From: Hormiphora californensis
Taxonomy: Eukaryota > Ctenophora > Tentaculata > Cydippida > Pleurobrachiidae
Direction: 5' to 3'
Assembly: GCA_020137815.1 (NCBI GenBank)
Contig: CM035355.1
Location: forward strand, 8,473,260-8,537,259
DNA: 64,000 nucleotides
Shown: positions 54,700-64,000 of the stretch, in pieces
Position numbering within the stretch: position 1 is the stretch's first letter
How the letters are laid out: every line of letters begins with the position of its first letter
The notes under the pieces: generated by a model
The model's input: only the letters and a program-made list of their open reading frames with translations
Databases searched by the model: none
Told to the model about the DNA's origin: nothing
Translations under genes and position numbers: made by a program

Positions 54700-55242
54700 A
54701 CGCCCCCCATAGGAATTTCGCGCGGAGGAACCTGCATTCTCCAGCCTTTTCGTCACGCGAATGAAGGTGATTATCCAAGAAAAAACTAGCTAAAGTCCTG
54801 GAGAAAACAGGCATTCGTGCAGTCATTGTCTACTACCGCGTTCCCCCTGTCAACACTGTCTGGCTGGAGAGGGGCGAGAATGGGAGAGAAAGAGGGGGTA
54901 GCTGTCAAGTGAATACCTACAACAATGGGAGAAAACTATGACACCAAGTGTCACTAACTATAGCTATATGTATCTATGCATTAATCTAAATAAAACCCAG
55001 ATAGTATTATATTTTCTACAATATTATGTTACCTCCCGTTTTTTGGGAGTCTGTAAGTTAAATATTTTCTGAGATACACCAGACAAAGTTGAAAGGGGGA
55101 ACGCGGCAACAGACAATGACTGCACTAATGCCTGTTTTCTCCAGGACTTTAGCTAGTTTTTTCTTGGATAATCACCTTCATTCGGGTGACGAAAAGGCTG
55201 GAGGATGCAGGTTCCTCCGCGCGAAATTTCTATGGGGGGCGT
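54700..55242. mobile_element. Foldback/MITE insertion inside integrase, 543 bp
   Basis: Terminal inverted repeats of about 165 bp: ACGCCCCCCATAG, CGCGCGGAGGAACCTGCA, GGTGATTATCCAAG, GCGTTCCCCCTG at the left and the reverse complement at the right ending TATGGGGGGCGT. The centre is AT-rich without ORF. The retrotransposon reading frame is collinear on the two sides, so the element is a clean insertion with no or a minimal target duplication. It must be younger than the retrotransposon copy. Confidence 0.92.
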
Positions 55243-58200
55243 TTTAGAAGGTTCCAAATGGTCAATCTGAATACACGAATTGAATGAGCTATAAATTATG
55301 GGTTTGAGTGGGGCTTTGAGTGGTCGATTGGTTGCTTTTGATCGTTGACATGTGACACATGCTGAGACATATAACTTGACCTCTTGTCTTATTTTGTAGA
55401 AATGGAATCTATGTGATAGCTGATCTAGTGTATTCTTCATACCAGGGTGACAACTACCAATGTTATCGTGGAATGAGGAAATGGCACGTCTAATTAACGT
55501 GTAAGGAAGAACAGTGACCCATTTTGGATCATTCTGTTCGGGTAGGAATGTTTTTAGCATGAGTAAACCCTTGCTAAATTTTAGGAGTTCAAATTTTCTG
55601 TAGTAGTAACTGATCTCTTTGTGACACTTAGAAAGTTCAAGATCAGGTTTAGAATCATTAGTTACCCATTCAATTACCTCAGAAATGATCTTATCATTTT
55701 GGTATTCTGCAATTATCTCCTCGGTAGTAATAGCTTGATCATCACCTTCAGGATCGGTGAGAGTTAGGACCTTGTTGAGTTTAGAAAATGTAGAACACGG
55801 AATCTCCTCATCACTGGAATATTCCGGGGGGATAGAAAGTGAAGAACTATCTGATAAGGAAGTGTCAATTAGTTCCTTAATTTTCCTAATTCTTCTTTTA
55901 GTTTTAGGTCTAGAATTAATATCAGTCTGTGTACCCACAGATTGTTCTGAAATGTTATGGGCATATCTACTGAGATAATCAGCAATTTGTATGTCCTCAG
56001 AACGGCCACTGACATGTTTTATAGTAAATCTGTAACTTGATAAGTCAGCAATTCGACGCTGCATATATGCATTATCTTTAGAAAACAGGGTTTGTAAATT
56101 GAGAAGTGCTTTACAATCACTTAAAATAGTAAATTGGCTACCTTGTAAGTAGATTTTCCAATGCATTATAGCAGAATGTAGGGCTAGAAATTCTAATCTA
56201 GTAGCACCCCATTTTTGCAAATGTTTAGGAACTCGTTTAGAATAGTAGGATATAACTTTGCGTTGTTTGGTTCTAGGATCGAGTTGGGTTAGAACAGCAC
56301 CTAGACCTCGTTTGGAAGCGTCTAGAGTTACTACGTAGGAGTTGTGCGTGTCATTGACATCGGGCACGGATAGGATAGGAGCTGAAGACATGGCATGTTT
56401 CAGCTGATTGAATGAGTCTTGACAAGTTTTAGTCCAAACTAGCTCTTTTTTCTTATCAGTGTTACCACCAGTAAGAGCATAGAGAGGAGCTGCCATCTCG
56501 GCAAAACCCTTTATAAAGTTGCGATGGTAGTTAACCATGCCTAGAAACTTTTGTACCTGTTTGATACTAGTTGGGGTAGGAAGATTTCTAATAGCTTTCA
56601 CTTTGTCAGGATCCATGGAAATTCCATCCTTAGAAATCTGTAAACCAAGAAATTTAACTCCTTGTTGGAAGAGCTTAGTTTTCTTAGGAGAGAGTTTTAG
56701 GTTAGCAAAGGTTAGTCTGTCAAAAACAAACTTTAACCGACGGAGATGATCGGGATAGGTATTACTGCATACCAAGAGATCATCTATGTATAGAATCAAA
56801 GCCTTGAAAGGAACTTTGTTAAATAGTAATGCCATTGCACGAGAAAACTCGGCACTAGAAGATGATTGACCTTGTATCATCCGGTTAAACATGTATCGTT
56901 TACCGTTATAAGTGAAGGCTGTGAGATGTCTGCTTTCCTTCTCGAGCCCAATTTGAGTAAAAGAACTAACAAAATCCAAAGATGATAGGATGTTGTGTTC
57001 TGATAACCTGTCAAAGATGTTATTAATTCTAGGAAGTTCGTAGTTATCTTGAATGCACTGAGAGTTTAGACTTCTAGCATCCACGACGAATCGCCAGGAA
57101 GTAGAACCAGAAGAATTCTTAGGAACCATGAAAACAGCACTGTTCCAAAGAGAATACTTGCAGGGTGAAATCTGACCAGATTCAGAGAGATTAGTAATTT
57201 CCTTATCTAGGAAAGGTTTAATACGGTGGCCAACAGGCCGGGAAGGAACCCATTTAGGGATGAAATCACGCTTCAGATGAAGTTGTGATTCGTAGAAGGA
57301 AGCACATCCTAAATCGTTAGGATTGCGTGCAAAGATATGAGAATACTCACAAATCAGTTCACGTAGCTGTTCTCGATAAAGTTCAGGAACATGGTTGAGT
57401 TCATTTATCTTTAACTGATTTAGGAGGTCGTTAGTATCTTTCCATTTGCCATTCTCGATTGTATCTTCTATCGAACAAGCTGTGGGAAGTCTAGGAATAT
57501 CACAAGAAGAATCATACCAGTCTTTTTTTCCAGTGAACTGCTTCAGTGATCTCACCTCTTCAGCCTGGGAATTATCAACCGGGTTAAAAAATGCAACAAG
57601 TTGGTTCTTGTATATTGTTACATCATTCTCGGTGGGGTTAATGCAATGCACATGCACTTTATTACCCTTTGAGTATGATAACGTACCAGTAACAAGCAAA
57701 TTGCATTTACTTGTTAGATTGTAGAATGGTTCGATAATGCCTTCCCTGTCACGAGGGTGTGGCTCAGAAAAATGTTTGTCACGTGAGGTGGAAGATAGTG
57801 GAAATGAACCACGTACAAACTTAGAACAGTTAGCAGGAATAGTAATGGTCTTACAAAGTTTAATCTTCGTCCTAGTGTTAATAGAAGAAGGTTTGTAAGT
57901 GGTAGGAATGTCTTGATCGGGTAGTTTAACAAGACGGTTAGGAATATCAATTGTCATCTCATAGGATTGTATGAGATCCATACCGAGTAGAAAATCAGTG
58001 TCAATATGATCACTAACTATAAAACGTTCAGTACGTCGTGACTTTCCTATATCAGTCGGTAAGTCAATCTCACCTCTCATAGGAATAATCCGCTTTCCCA
58101 ATCCGGTAATAAGCTTACTTGAAGGACGTATCTGAGTAGAAAGACCAAGTATGTGAACAATTCGTGTAGCAACTAAGCTAACATGAGCTCCAGTATCAAT

Positions 58201-58281
58201 TAGAAAGTTAACTGGGTGTCCACAGCAGTATCCATTTAGAAGAATTTCACGTCTGAGAGGTCGACTGTGATTATTACCCAA
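55243..58281 (-). CDS. pol: Retrotransposon pol: protease, reverse transcriptase, RNase H, integrase zinc domain
   Basis: From the first Met at 58281. Aspartic protease signature FLIDTGAHVSLV (about residues 26-37). Reverse transcriptase with LPRINNIFDRLSEHN, SSLDFVSSFTQIGLE and the catalytic YIDD box near residue 498. RNase H begins VVTLDASKRGLGAVL (about 650), with LSDCKALL and the ADYLSRYA end. Integrase HHCC zinc finger: HDNIGSCHPG and CVTCQRSK (about 935-980). The ORF then runs into the foldback insertion and ends there. Gag stops at 58341, 60 bases earlier, in another frame, so the natural pol start probably depends on frameshifting or an upstream non-Met start. Confidence 0.93.
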
Positions 58282-58340
58282 GTTTATTGAGAATTCAGAA
58301 GATCTCAGAGAATTGGGGTTAGGAGTATCGTCGCCTCTCT

Positions 58341-59483
58341 CTAATAAAAATGTTGGTAATCACTATTACGTTTCCTGGAAGAGGTGTTAGGACAGTTACT
58401 TCTGTAGTGGTTACCCTTACAGTTGTAGCACTCAATACGATCACGAGAAGAACTGCGATCTCTAGAACGAGAACCACGGCTAGAATTAGAATAACGATCT
58501 CTAGAGTGAGATCTGTCCCTAGAATGATCCCTATAACGGTTAGAACGGGATGAGTAGGATGATCTATAACGTCCTGGAGATCGGGAGGGAGTTCTCCTGT
58601 TGTGACGATGGTAGGAATGTCGTGTATGACTTCTACGAGGTGACCTAGATGAGTGTCTACCCTTGTAGCTAAAATGACTATCTTGATCGGAATCAGAATT
58701 GTCAGAGTTGAAAGGTGTAACCTTTCTTTTAGAAAGTTTAGAATGAGATGATTTTGAAAATCTTACCTCAGATTTTAGGATACTACCAGTTGCCTCTACG
58801 TCAGAGCTTGTAGCAGTAGAATTAGGGTTGAACTGTTTAGCCACCCTTTCCAAGTTGCGGGCTTCACGCACTGCATCTGTGAAAACTGTTATAGAAGAGT
58901 TCTCATTCAGCTTTCGCCGAATTTCAGGATCGTTGAGACCCCTTAGGAATACCATCAGGCAGCTGTCATTGGCCAACCCCTGGTCTGTAGGATAGGCTAA
59001 TTCTGCTTTCTGTCTTAGCCTGAAAACATACTCAGAAACAGTTTCTGATGATTTCTGAGTACAGTCTAGTAGACTGTTACGGAGTGAGAAACGTTGCTCT
59101 CCGTAAATGATGTCTTTTAGACGTTTTAGGAATTGAACGTGATCCAACTTCACGTCTTCTAGAATGTTAGCATGTCTTACCAAGGCGTAGGTTTGATCAC
59201 ACTTGATAGAAGTTAGAAACAAAGCAAACTGCTGAGTGGGTGGAGTTCTTGAAATTTCCACATGTTCAGAAAAGCGGTTGCAATGGGTAGGAAAACTGTC
59301 ACCTTTGTTAAATAAGGGCAGTTGGTTTGCAAACGAAAACGAATTCAATGCGGAGGCAATCGCATTAACCGAGTCTTGTTCAAGAGTAGGATTAGGAGGT
59401 TGAACAAGTGCTTCGATCTCATCCTTTAGTGCAGGATGGTTAGAAATAAATGCCTCTAACTTGGACTTATAGTCCTCGGACAT
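58341..59483 (-). CDS. gag: Retrotransposon gag with zinc knuckle
   Basis: 380 residues starting MSEDYKSKLEAFISNHP. The central helical part (FRLRQKAELAYP, LMVFLRGLNDPEIRRKL, EARNLERVAKQF) is the capsid-like retrotransposon gag domain that forms virus-like particles. It is followed by an Arg/Ser-rich stretch (RSPRRSHTRHSYHRHNRR onward) and a nucleic-acid-binding knuckle CYNCKGNHYRSNC with C-x2-C-x3-H-x4-C spacing, one residue shorter than the usual C-x2-C-x4-H-x4-C. Intact ORF. Confidence 0.92.
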   Translation of the reverse strand: MSEDYKSKLEAFISNHPALKDEIEALVQPPNPTLEQDSVNAIASALNSFSFANQLPLFNKGDSFPTHCNRFSEHVEISRTPPTQQFALFLTSIKCDQTYALVRHANILEDVKLDHVQFLKRLKDIIYGEQRFSLRNSLLDCTQKSSETVSEYVFRLRQKAELAYPTDQGLANDSCLMVFLRGLNDPEIRRKLNENSSITVFTDAVREARNLERVAKQFNPNSTATSSDVEATGSILKSEVRFSKSSHSKLSKRKVTPFNSDNSDSDQDSHFSYKGRHSSRSPRRSHTRHSYHRHNRRTPSRSPGRYRSSYSSRSNRYRDHSRDRSHSRDRYSNSSRGSRSRDRSSSRDRIECYNCKGNHYRSNCPNTSSRKRNSDYQHFY

Positions 59484-59491
59484 ATTGGGTT

Positions 59492-59509
59492 TTTAGTACT
59501 CAGGCTCCA
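59492..59509 (-). promoter_or_regulatory. Primer-binding site
   Basis: Two bases inside the 5' LTR (minus strand) the sequence starts TGGAGCCTGAGTACTAAA. The TGG start matches the complement of a tRNA CCA end. Which tRNA primes cannot be stated without a tRNA set from the genome. Confidence 0.7.
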
Positions 59510-59511
59510 AT

Positions 59512-59634
59512 TGTTATGGTTTGACAAAGTTGAAGACAAGCGTATTGCGATAACGAGAATGCGAAGTGAATTGTTATCAGTAACAGAGACATATAATACT
59601 TGAGGTTAAATCACGAGGTTGCCTGGTTACAACA
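59512..59634 (-). repeat. LTR (5' LTR of the minus-strand element)
   Basis: 123 bp, identical by eye to the other LTR. Flanked outside by the target duplication ATAG (59635-59638). Confidence 0.93.
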
Positions 59635-60913
59635 ATAGTCCACTAGGGCTAGTCCACTGCTTGTCCACTGCTAGTCCACTGCACTAGGGCTACTCCACTG
59701 CTAGCACACTAGGGCTAGTCCACTGCTAGTCCAATAGGGCTAGTCCACTGCTAGTCCACTGATAGCAATCAGTCCATTAGGGCTACTCCACTGCTAGCAC
59801 ACTAGGGCTAGTCCACTGCTAGTCCACTGCTAGTCCACTGCTAATCCATTGCTAGTCCACTAGGGCTAGTCCCCTACAAGTCCACTGCTAGTCCACTAGG
59901 GCTAGTCCACTGCTAGTCCACTAGGGCTAGTCCACTAGGGCTAGTCCACTAGGGCTAGTCCACTAGGGCTAGTCCACTGCAAGTCCATTGCTAGTCCATT
60001 ACGGCTAGTCCATTACTAGGGCTAGTCCATTACTAGGGCTATTCCACTAGGGCTAGTCCACTTGGGCTAGTCCAATTGGGCTAGTCCACTGCTAGTCCAC
60101 TGATAGCAATCAGTCCATTAGGGCTACTCCACTGCTAGCACACTAGGGCTAGTCCACTGCTAGTCCACTGCTAGTCCACTGCTAATCCATTGCTAGTCCA
60201 CTAGGGCTAGTCCCCTACAAGTCCACTGCTAGTCCAATTGGGCTAGTCCACTGCTAGTCCACTAGGGCTAGTCCACTGCTAGTCCACTGCTAGTCCACTG
60301 CTAATCCACTGCTAGTCCACTAGGGCTAGTCCACTAGGGCTAGTCCACTGCAAGTCCATTGCTAGTCCATTACGGCTAGTCCACTGCTAGTCCACTATAG
60401 CAAGCCCACTGCGAGTCCACTGCTAGGGCTAGTCCCCTACAAGTCCACTGCTAGTCCACTAGGGCTAGTCCACTGCTAGTCCACTAGGGCTAGTCAACTG
60501 CTAGTCCACTGTTAGTACACTAGGACTAATCCCCTGCTAGTCCACTGCTAGTCCACTAGGGCTGGTCCACTGCAAATCCACTGCTAGTCCACTGCTAGTC
60601 CACTGCTAGTCCACTTGGGCTAGTCCACTGCTAGTCCACAAGGGCTAATCCACTGCTAGTCCACTGCTAGTCCACTGCTAGTATAACACTATAGGGCTAG
60701 TACACTGCTAGTCCACTGATAGTCCACTAGGACTGGTCCACTGCACGTCCACTGCTAGTCCACTTGGGCTAATCCACTGCTAGTCCACCAGGGCTGGTCC
60801 ACTACACGTTCATTGCAAGTCCACTTGGGCTAATCCACTGCTAGTCCACCAGGGCTAGTCTACTGCTAGTAGAATACTGCAAGTATACAGCTAGTCCACT
60901 AGGGCTAGTCCAC
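59635..60913. repeat. CTAGTCCACT subtelomeric satellite
   Basis: Short units CTAGTCCACTG, CTAGTCCACTAGGG and diverged forms, arranged irregularly over 1.28 kb. Larger duplicated blocks exist (for example 59760-59880 and 60100-60225 are near identical). It ends exactly where (TTAGGG)n starts. No gene. Confidence 0.95.
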
Positions 60914-61274
60914 TGGGTTAGGGTTAGGGTTAGGGTTAGGGTTAGGGTTAGGGTTAGGGTTAGGGTTAGGGTTAGGGTTAGGGTTAGGGTTAGGGTTAGG
61001 GTTAGGGTTAGGGTTAGGGTTAGGGTTAGGGTTAGGGTTAGGGTTAGGGTTAGGGTTAGGGTTAGGGTTAGGGTTAGGGTTAGGGTTAGGGTTAGGGTTA
61101 GGGTTAGGGTTAGGGTTAGGGTTAGGGTTAGGGTTAGGGTTAGGGTTAGGGTTAGGGTTAGGGTTAGGGTTAGGGTTAGGGTTAGGGTTAGGGTTAGGGT
61201 TAGGGTTAGGGTTAGGGTTAGGGTTAGGGTTAGGGTTAGGGTTAGGGTTAGGGTTAGGGTTAGGGTTAGGGTTA
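60914..61274 (+). repeat. Perfect telomeric repeat (TTAGGG)n, about 60 copies
   Basis: Uninterrupted GGGTTA hexamers, G-rich strand on plus. At a natural right-hand chromosome end the G-rich strand would run in this direction to the terminus. ORFs encoding N-P or L-T dipeptides on the minus strand are artefacts. Confidence 0.99.
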
Positions 61275-61283
61275 AGTAGGTGG

Positions 61284-61745
61284 TGCACGTTAGGGTGCGG
61301 GCACTTCCCATCGAGATAGGGATCTGAAAATTTACCACAAGAAAGTTCAAACGAATTTATTGGACACGTGTTTCAGGGTTTTTGCGATATCTCAAATATA
61401 AGGCCTGATTCTGGCCTTAAGAAAATTTTGGTCTGCGATTTTGAGCACGTTAGGGTGCGGGTACTTCCTGTGGAGATAGGGATCTGAAAATTTACCACAA
61501 GAAAGTTCAAACGAATTCATTGGACACGTGTTTCAGGGTTTTTGCGATATCTCAAATATAAGGCCTGATTTTGGCCTTTAGAAAAATTTGGTCATGAATT
61601 TTTGACTATTTTAGTGGCAGCTGTAGGTAGGGCAAACAATGACTTAGGGCTCTGAAATTTTTACACAAGAAACTTAAGACGAATTCATTAGACACGTGTT
61701 TCAGGGTTTTTGCTGTAACCTTTTTTGAAGACGGTTTACAGCTAT
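61284..61745. repeat. Spacer of two and a half 160-bp repeats between telomeric blocks
   Basis: Block 1 (about 61287-61445) and block 2 (about 61446-61606) are nearly identical, with GCACGTTAGGGTGCGGG, AGATAGGGATCTGAAAATTT and GGACACGTGTTTCAGGGTTT. A third, more diverged block follows to about 61745. No gene. Confidence 0.9.
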
Positions 61746-61819
61746 TTCAAAAGTTGGTGTTTTGGCCTAAATCGGCCTAATTTAGGACACAATCCTTGTA
61801 TGTGTTGTGTGTGTGTGTG

Positions 61820-61995
61820 ACGTCACTGTGCCTGTCCCTGTGCCTGTCCCTGTGCCTGTCACTGTGACTGTCCCTAACCCTGTCCCTGTGACTGTCCCTA
61901 AACCTGTCCCGATCCCGATCCCGATCCCGATCCCGATCCCGATCCCGATCCCGATCCCGATCCCGATCCCGATCCCGATCCCGATCCCGATCCGA
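61820..61995. repeat. (CCTGTC)n and (CCGATC)n hexamer arrays
   Basis: 61826-61912: CCTGTCCCTGTG-type hexamers with some CCTAAC. 61910-61990: about 13 copies of CCGATC. Hexamer periodicity matches the telomeric repeats beside it. Confidence 0.93.
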
Positions 61996-63230
61996 CCCTA
62001 CACCACTACCCACTGCGAAAACCCGAAACCCCAACCGACCCCGACCCCCGAAACACCCTAACCTAATCCCCTTACAAACCCTATACCCGAAGGAACCCTA
62101 ACCCTAACACCGAACCCTAACACCCAACCCATACCCGCGAACAGACCAACCACGAACCTAACCCCGAACCCCACCTAACCCAACCCGAACCACTACCCTA
62201 AACCCAACCCTAACCCTAACACTACACCCGAACCTCCGAACCCTAACCCTAAACCCTCCCAGACCCAACCCGAACCCAACCCTAAACCGTAACCCTATCC
62301 CTAACCCTAACCACAACCCTAAACCCGAACCCTAACCTACCTCCCTAACCCCGATCGCTCTAACCCGATGCCGCTAACCTCGATCAGCTCCTCAATACCT
62401 ACAAACCCTAACCCGTACCTAACCCTACACCTCCACACTAACCCGAAACCCTAACCCTAACCCCTACTACCCTACCCCTAACCTGACCCTACACCCTACC
62501 CCACCCCTAAACCCTACCCTACCCTAACCCCTAACCGCTAGACTCCCCTAACCCTTAACCCCTACCCCTAACCCTACACCTACCCAACCCTAACCCTAAC
62601 CTAACCCTAACCCCTCACCCTAACCCTAACCTAACCCCTAACCTAACCCTAACCCTAACCCTATCCCTACCCCTCCCCCTCGCCACGCTAACCCTCACCC
62701 ATCACCCTAGCCCCCTACCCCTCCCCCTATAACCACCCTACCCCTCCACCCTCCCCCTCCCCCTGCCCCCTACACCTCCCAGCCTGCACCCCCTCCCCTC
62801 CCCCCTCACCCCTCCCCTAACCCTACCCCCTACCCCCTCACCTAACGGCCCTACCGCCTGAACCCTCCCTAACCCTCCCTAACCCTAACCCTAACCCTAA
62901 CCCTAAAACCCTAACCCTACCACCCAACCTAACCCTACCCTAACCCTAACCCTAACCCTAACCCTAACCCTACCCTAACCCTAACCCTAACCCTAACCCT
63001 AACCCTAACCCTAACCCTAACCCTAACCCTAACCCTAACCCTAACCCTAACCCTAACCCTAACCCTACCCCTAACCCTAACCCTACCCCCTAACATAACC
63101 CAACCTACCCTACACCTAACCCTTAACCCTAAACCCTAACCCTAACCCTAACCCTAACCCTAACCCTAACCCTAACCCTAACCCAACCCTAACCCTAACC
63201 CTAACCCTAACCCTAACCCTAACCCTAACC

Positions 63231-63271
<41 letters not shown>

Positions 63272-63803
63272 CCCTAACCCTAACCTAACCCTAACCCTAA
63301 CCCTAACCTAACCAACCCTAACCCTAACCCTAACCCTAACCCTAACCCTAACCCTAACCCTAACCCTAACCCTAACCCTAACCCTAACCCTAACCAACCC
63401 TACCCCTAACCCTAACCCTAACCCTAACCCTAACCCTAACCCTAACCCTAACCCTAACCCTAACCCTAACCCTAACCCTACCCTAACCCTAACCCTAACC
63501 CTAACCCTAACCCAACCCTAACCCTAACCCTAACCCTAACCCTAACCCTAACCCTACCCTAACCCTAACCCTAACCCTAACCCTACCCTAACCCTACCCT
63601 AACCCTAACCCTACCCTAACCTAACCCTAACCCTAACCCTAACCCTAACCCTAACCCTAACCCTACCCCTAACCTACCCTAACCCTAACCCTAACCCTAA
63701 CCCTAACCTAACCCTAACCCTAACCCTAACCCTACCCCTAACCTAAACCTAACCCTAACCCTAACCCTAACCCTAACCCTAACCCTAACCTAACCCTAAC
63801 CAG
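61996..63803 (-). repeat. Degenerate then regular telomeric repeat (CCCTAA)n
   Basis: 62000-62900 is heavily diverged CCCTAA-like sequence with CCGAACC and CCCCTACC variants. 62880-63803 is mostly regular CCCTAA with occasional lost or gained bases. The C-rich strand is on plus, opposite to the block at 60914. Confidence 0.95.
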
Positions 63804-63868
63804 ACAGGACAGGGACCGGGGGACGGGCAGGCCGGACAGGACAGGGACAGGTACAGGACAGGGGACCA

Positions 63869-63905
<37 letters not shown>

Positions 63906-63916
63906 ACAGGGACAGG

Positions 63917-63957
<41 letters not shown>

Positions 63958-64000
63958 CAGGGACAGGGGACAGGGACAGGGACAGGGACATTGGACAGGG
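63804..64000. repeat. (GGGACA)n hexamer array at the right edge
   Basis: ACAGGGACAGGGACAGGGAC repeats with some GGGGACC variants, continuing past the window. They are the reverse complement of the TGTCCC-type array at 61826, so the CCCTAA block is bracketed by inverted hexamer arrays. Confidence 0.93.

Larger units (their letters stand above)
51986..59634 (-). mobile_element. Ty3/mdg4-type LTR retrotransposon, minus orientation, interrupted
   Basis: 7.65 kb bounded by two 123-bp LTRs (TGTTATGG...TTACAACA as read on plus), with a 4-bp target duplication ATAG. Order along the minus strand: LTR, primer-binding site, gag with zinc knuckle, pol (protease, reverse transcriptase, RNase H, integrase), a Ser/Thr/Pro-rich tail, about 970 bp of AT-rich untranslated sequence, polypurine tract, LTR. 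PR-RT-RH-IN order identifies the Ty3 group. There is no envelope-like ORF. Integrase is split by a 543-bp foldback element, so this copy should not make a complete integrase. The LTRs look identical, pointing to recent insertion. Confidence 0.95.

Noticed and set aside
60841-61350. ORFs of L-T and N-P dipeptides
   Set aside because: Pure translation of the (TTAGGG)n telomere repeat.

Overview
The window looks like animal nuclear DNA. Its genes are split by many short GT-AG introns, it carries (TTAGGG)n telomeric repeats, and it encodes animal protein families: SPT2, an RGS-PX sorting-nexin-like protein, an SLC35E1-like transporter and a TipE/KCNMB-like channel subunit. I cannot name the species. 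A compact, repeat-riddled, early-branching marine invertebrate such as a sponge is a guess, not a result. The right end is subtelomeric.

Layout. 0-2 kb: the last two exons of an AADAC/NCEH1-type alpha/beta hydrolase (+). 2.3-14.3 kb: a large SPT2-like chromatin gene (+); one of its introns holds a complete two-TM channel-subunit gene on the opposite strand (6.8-7.6 kb) and a 2.1 kb minisatellite. 14.8-18.8 kb: a five-exon calmodulin-like EF-hand gene (-). 19.5-20.6 kb: an RGS-PX gene (-) with a frame break. 20.6-26.3 kb and 27.7-28.7 kb: homopolymer-stretched, probably low-quality consensus, with a pogo-like transposase remnant. 29-34.9 kb: no gene seen, only microsatellites and foldback elements. 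34.9-42.9 kb: three minus-strand genes (a small coiled-coil protein, a PH-domain protein, a C2-like protein). 43-46 kb: nested foldback elements. 46.5-50.4 kb: a nine-exon SLC35E1-like transporter (+). 52-59.6 kb: a Ty3/mdg4-type LTR retrotransposon (-) with apparently identical 123-bp LTRs, cut by a 543-bp foldback element. 59.6-64 kb: CTAGTCCACT satellite, (TTAGGG)n, a spacer, degenerate (CCCTAA)n and GGGACA repeats.

The most unusual theme is that in five different genes the intron just upstream of an exon carries extra copies of that exon's own 3' splice junction (polypyrimidine tract, AG and the first bases of the exon). These run from a single extra copy to about 20 tandem ones. Several other minisatellites stop within a few bases of a splice acceptor. 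Foldback (long-TIR) elements are the other dominant theme; about nine are visible, some nested in each other, in introns or in the retrotransposon.

Exon chains were built by hand from splice consensus and reading phase. The chains for the hydrolase, EF-hand, small coiled-coil, PH, C2 and SLC35E1 genes add up to whole codons throughout.
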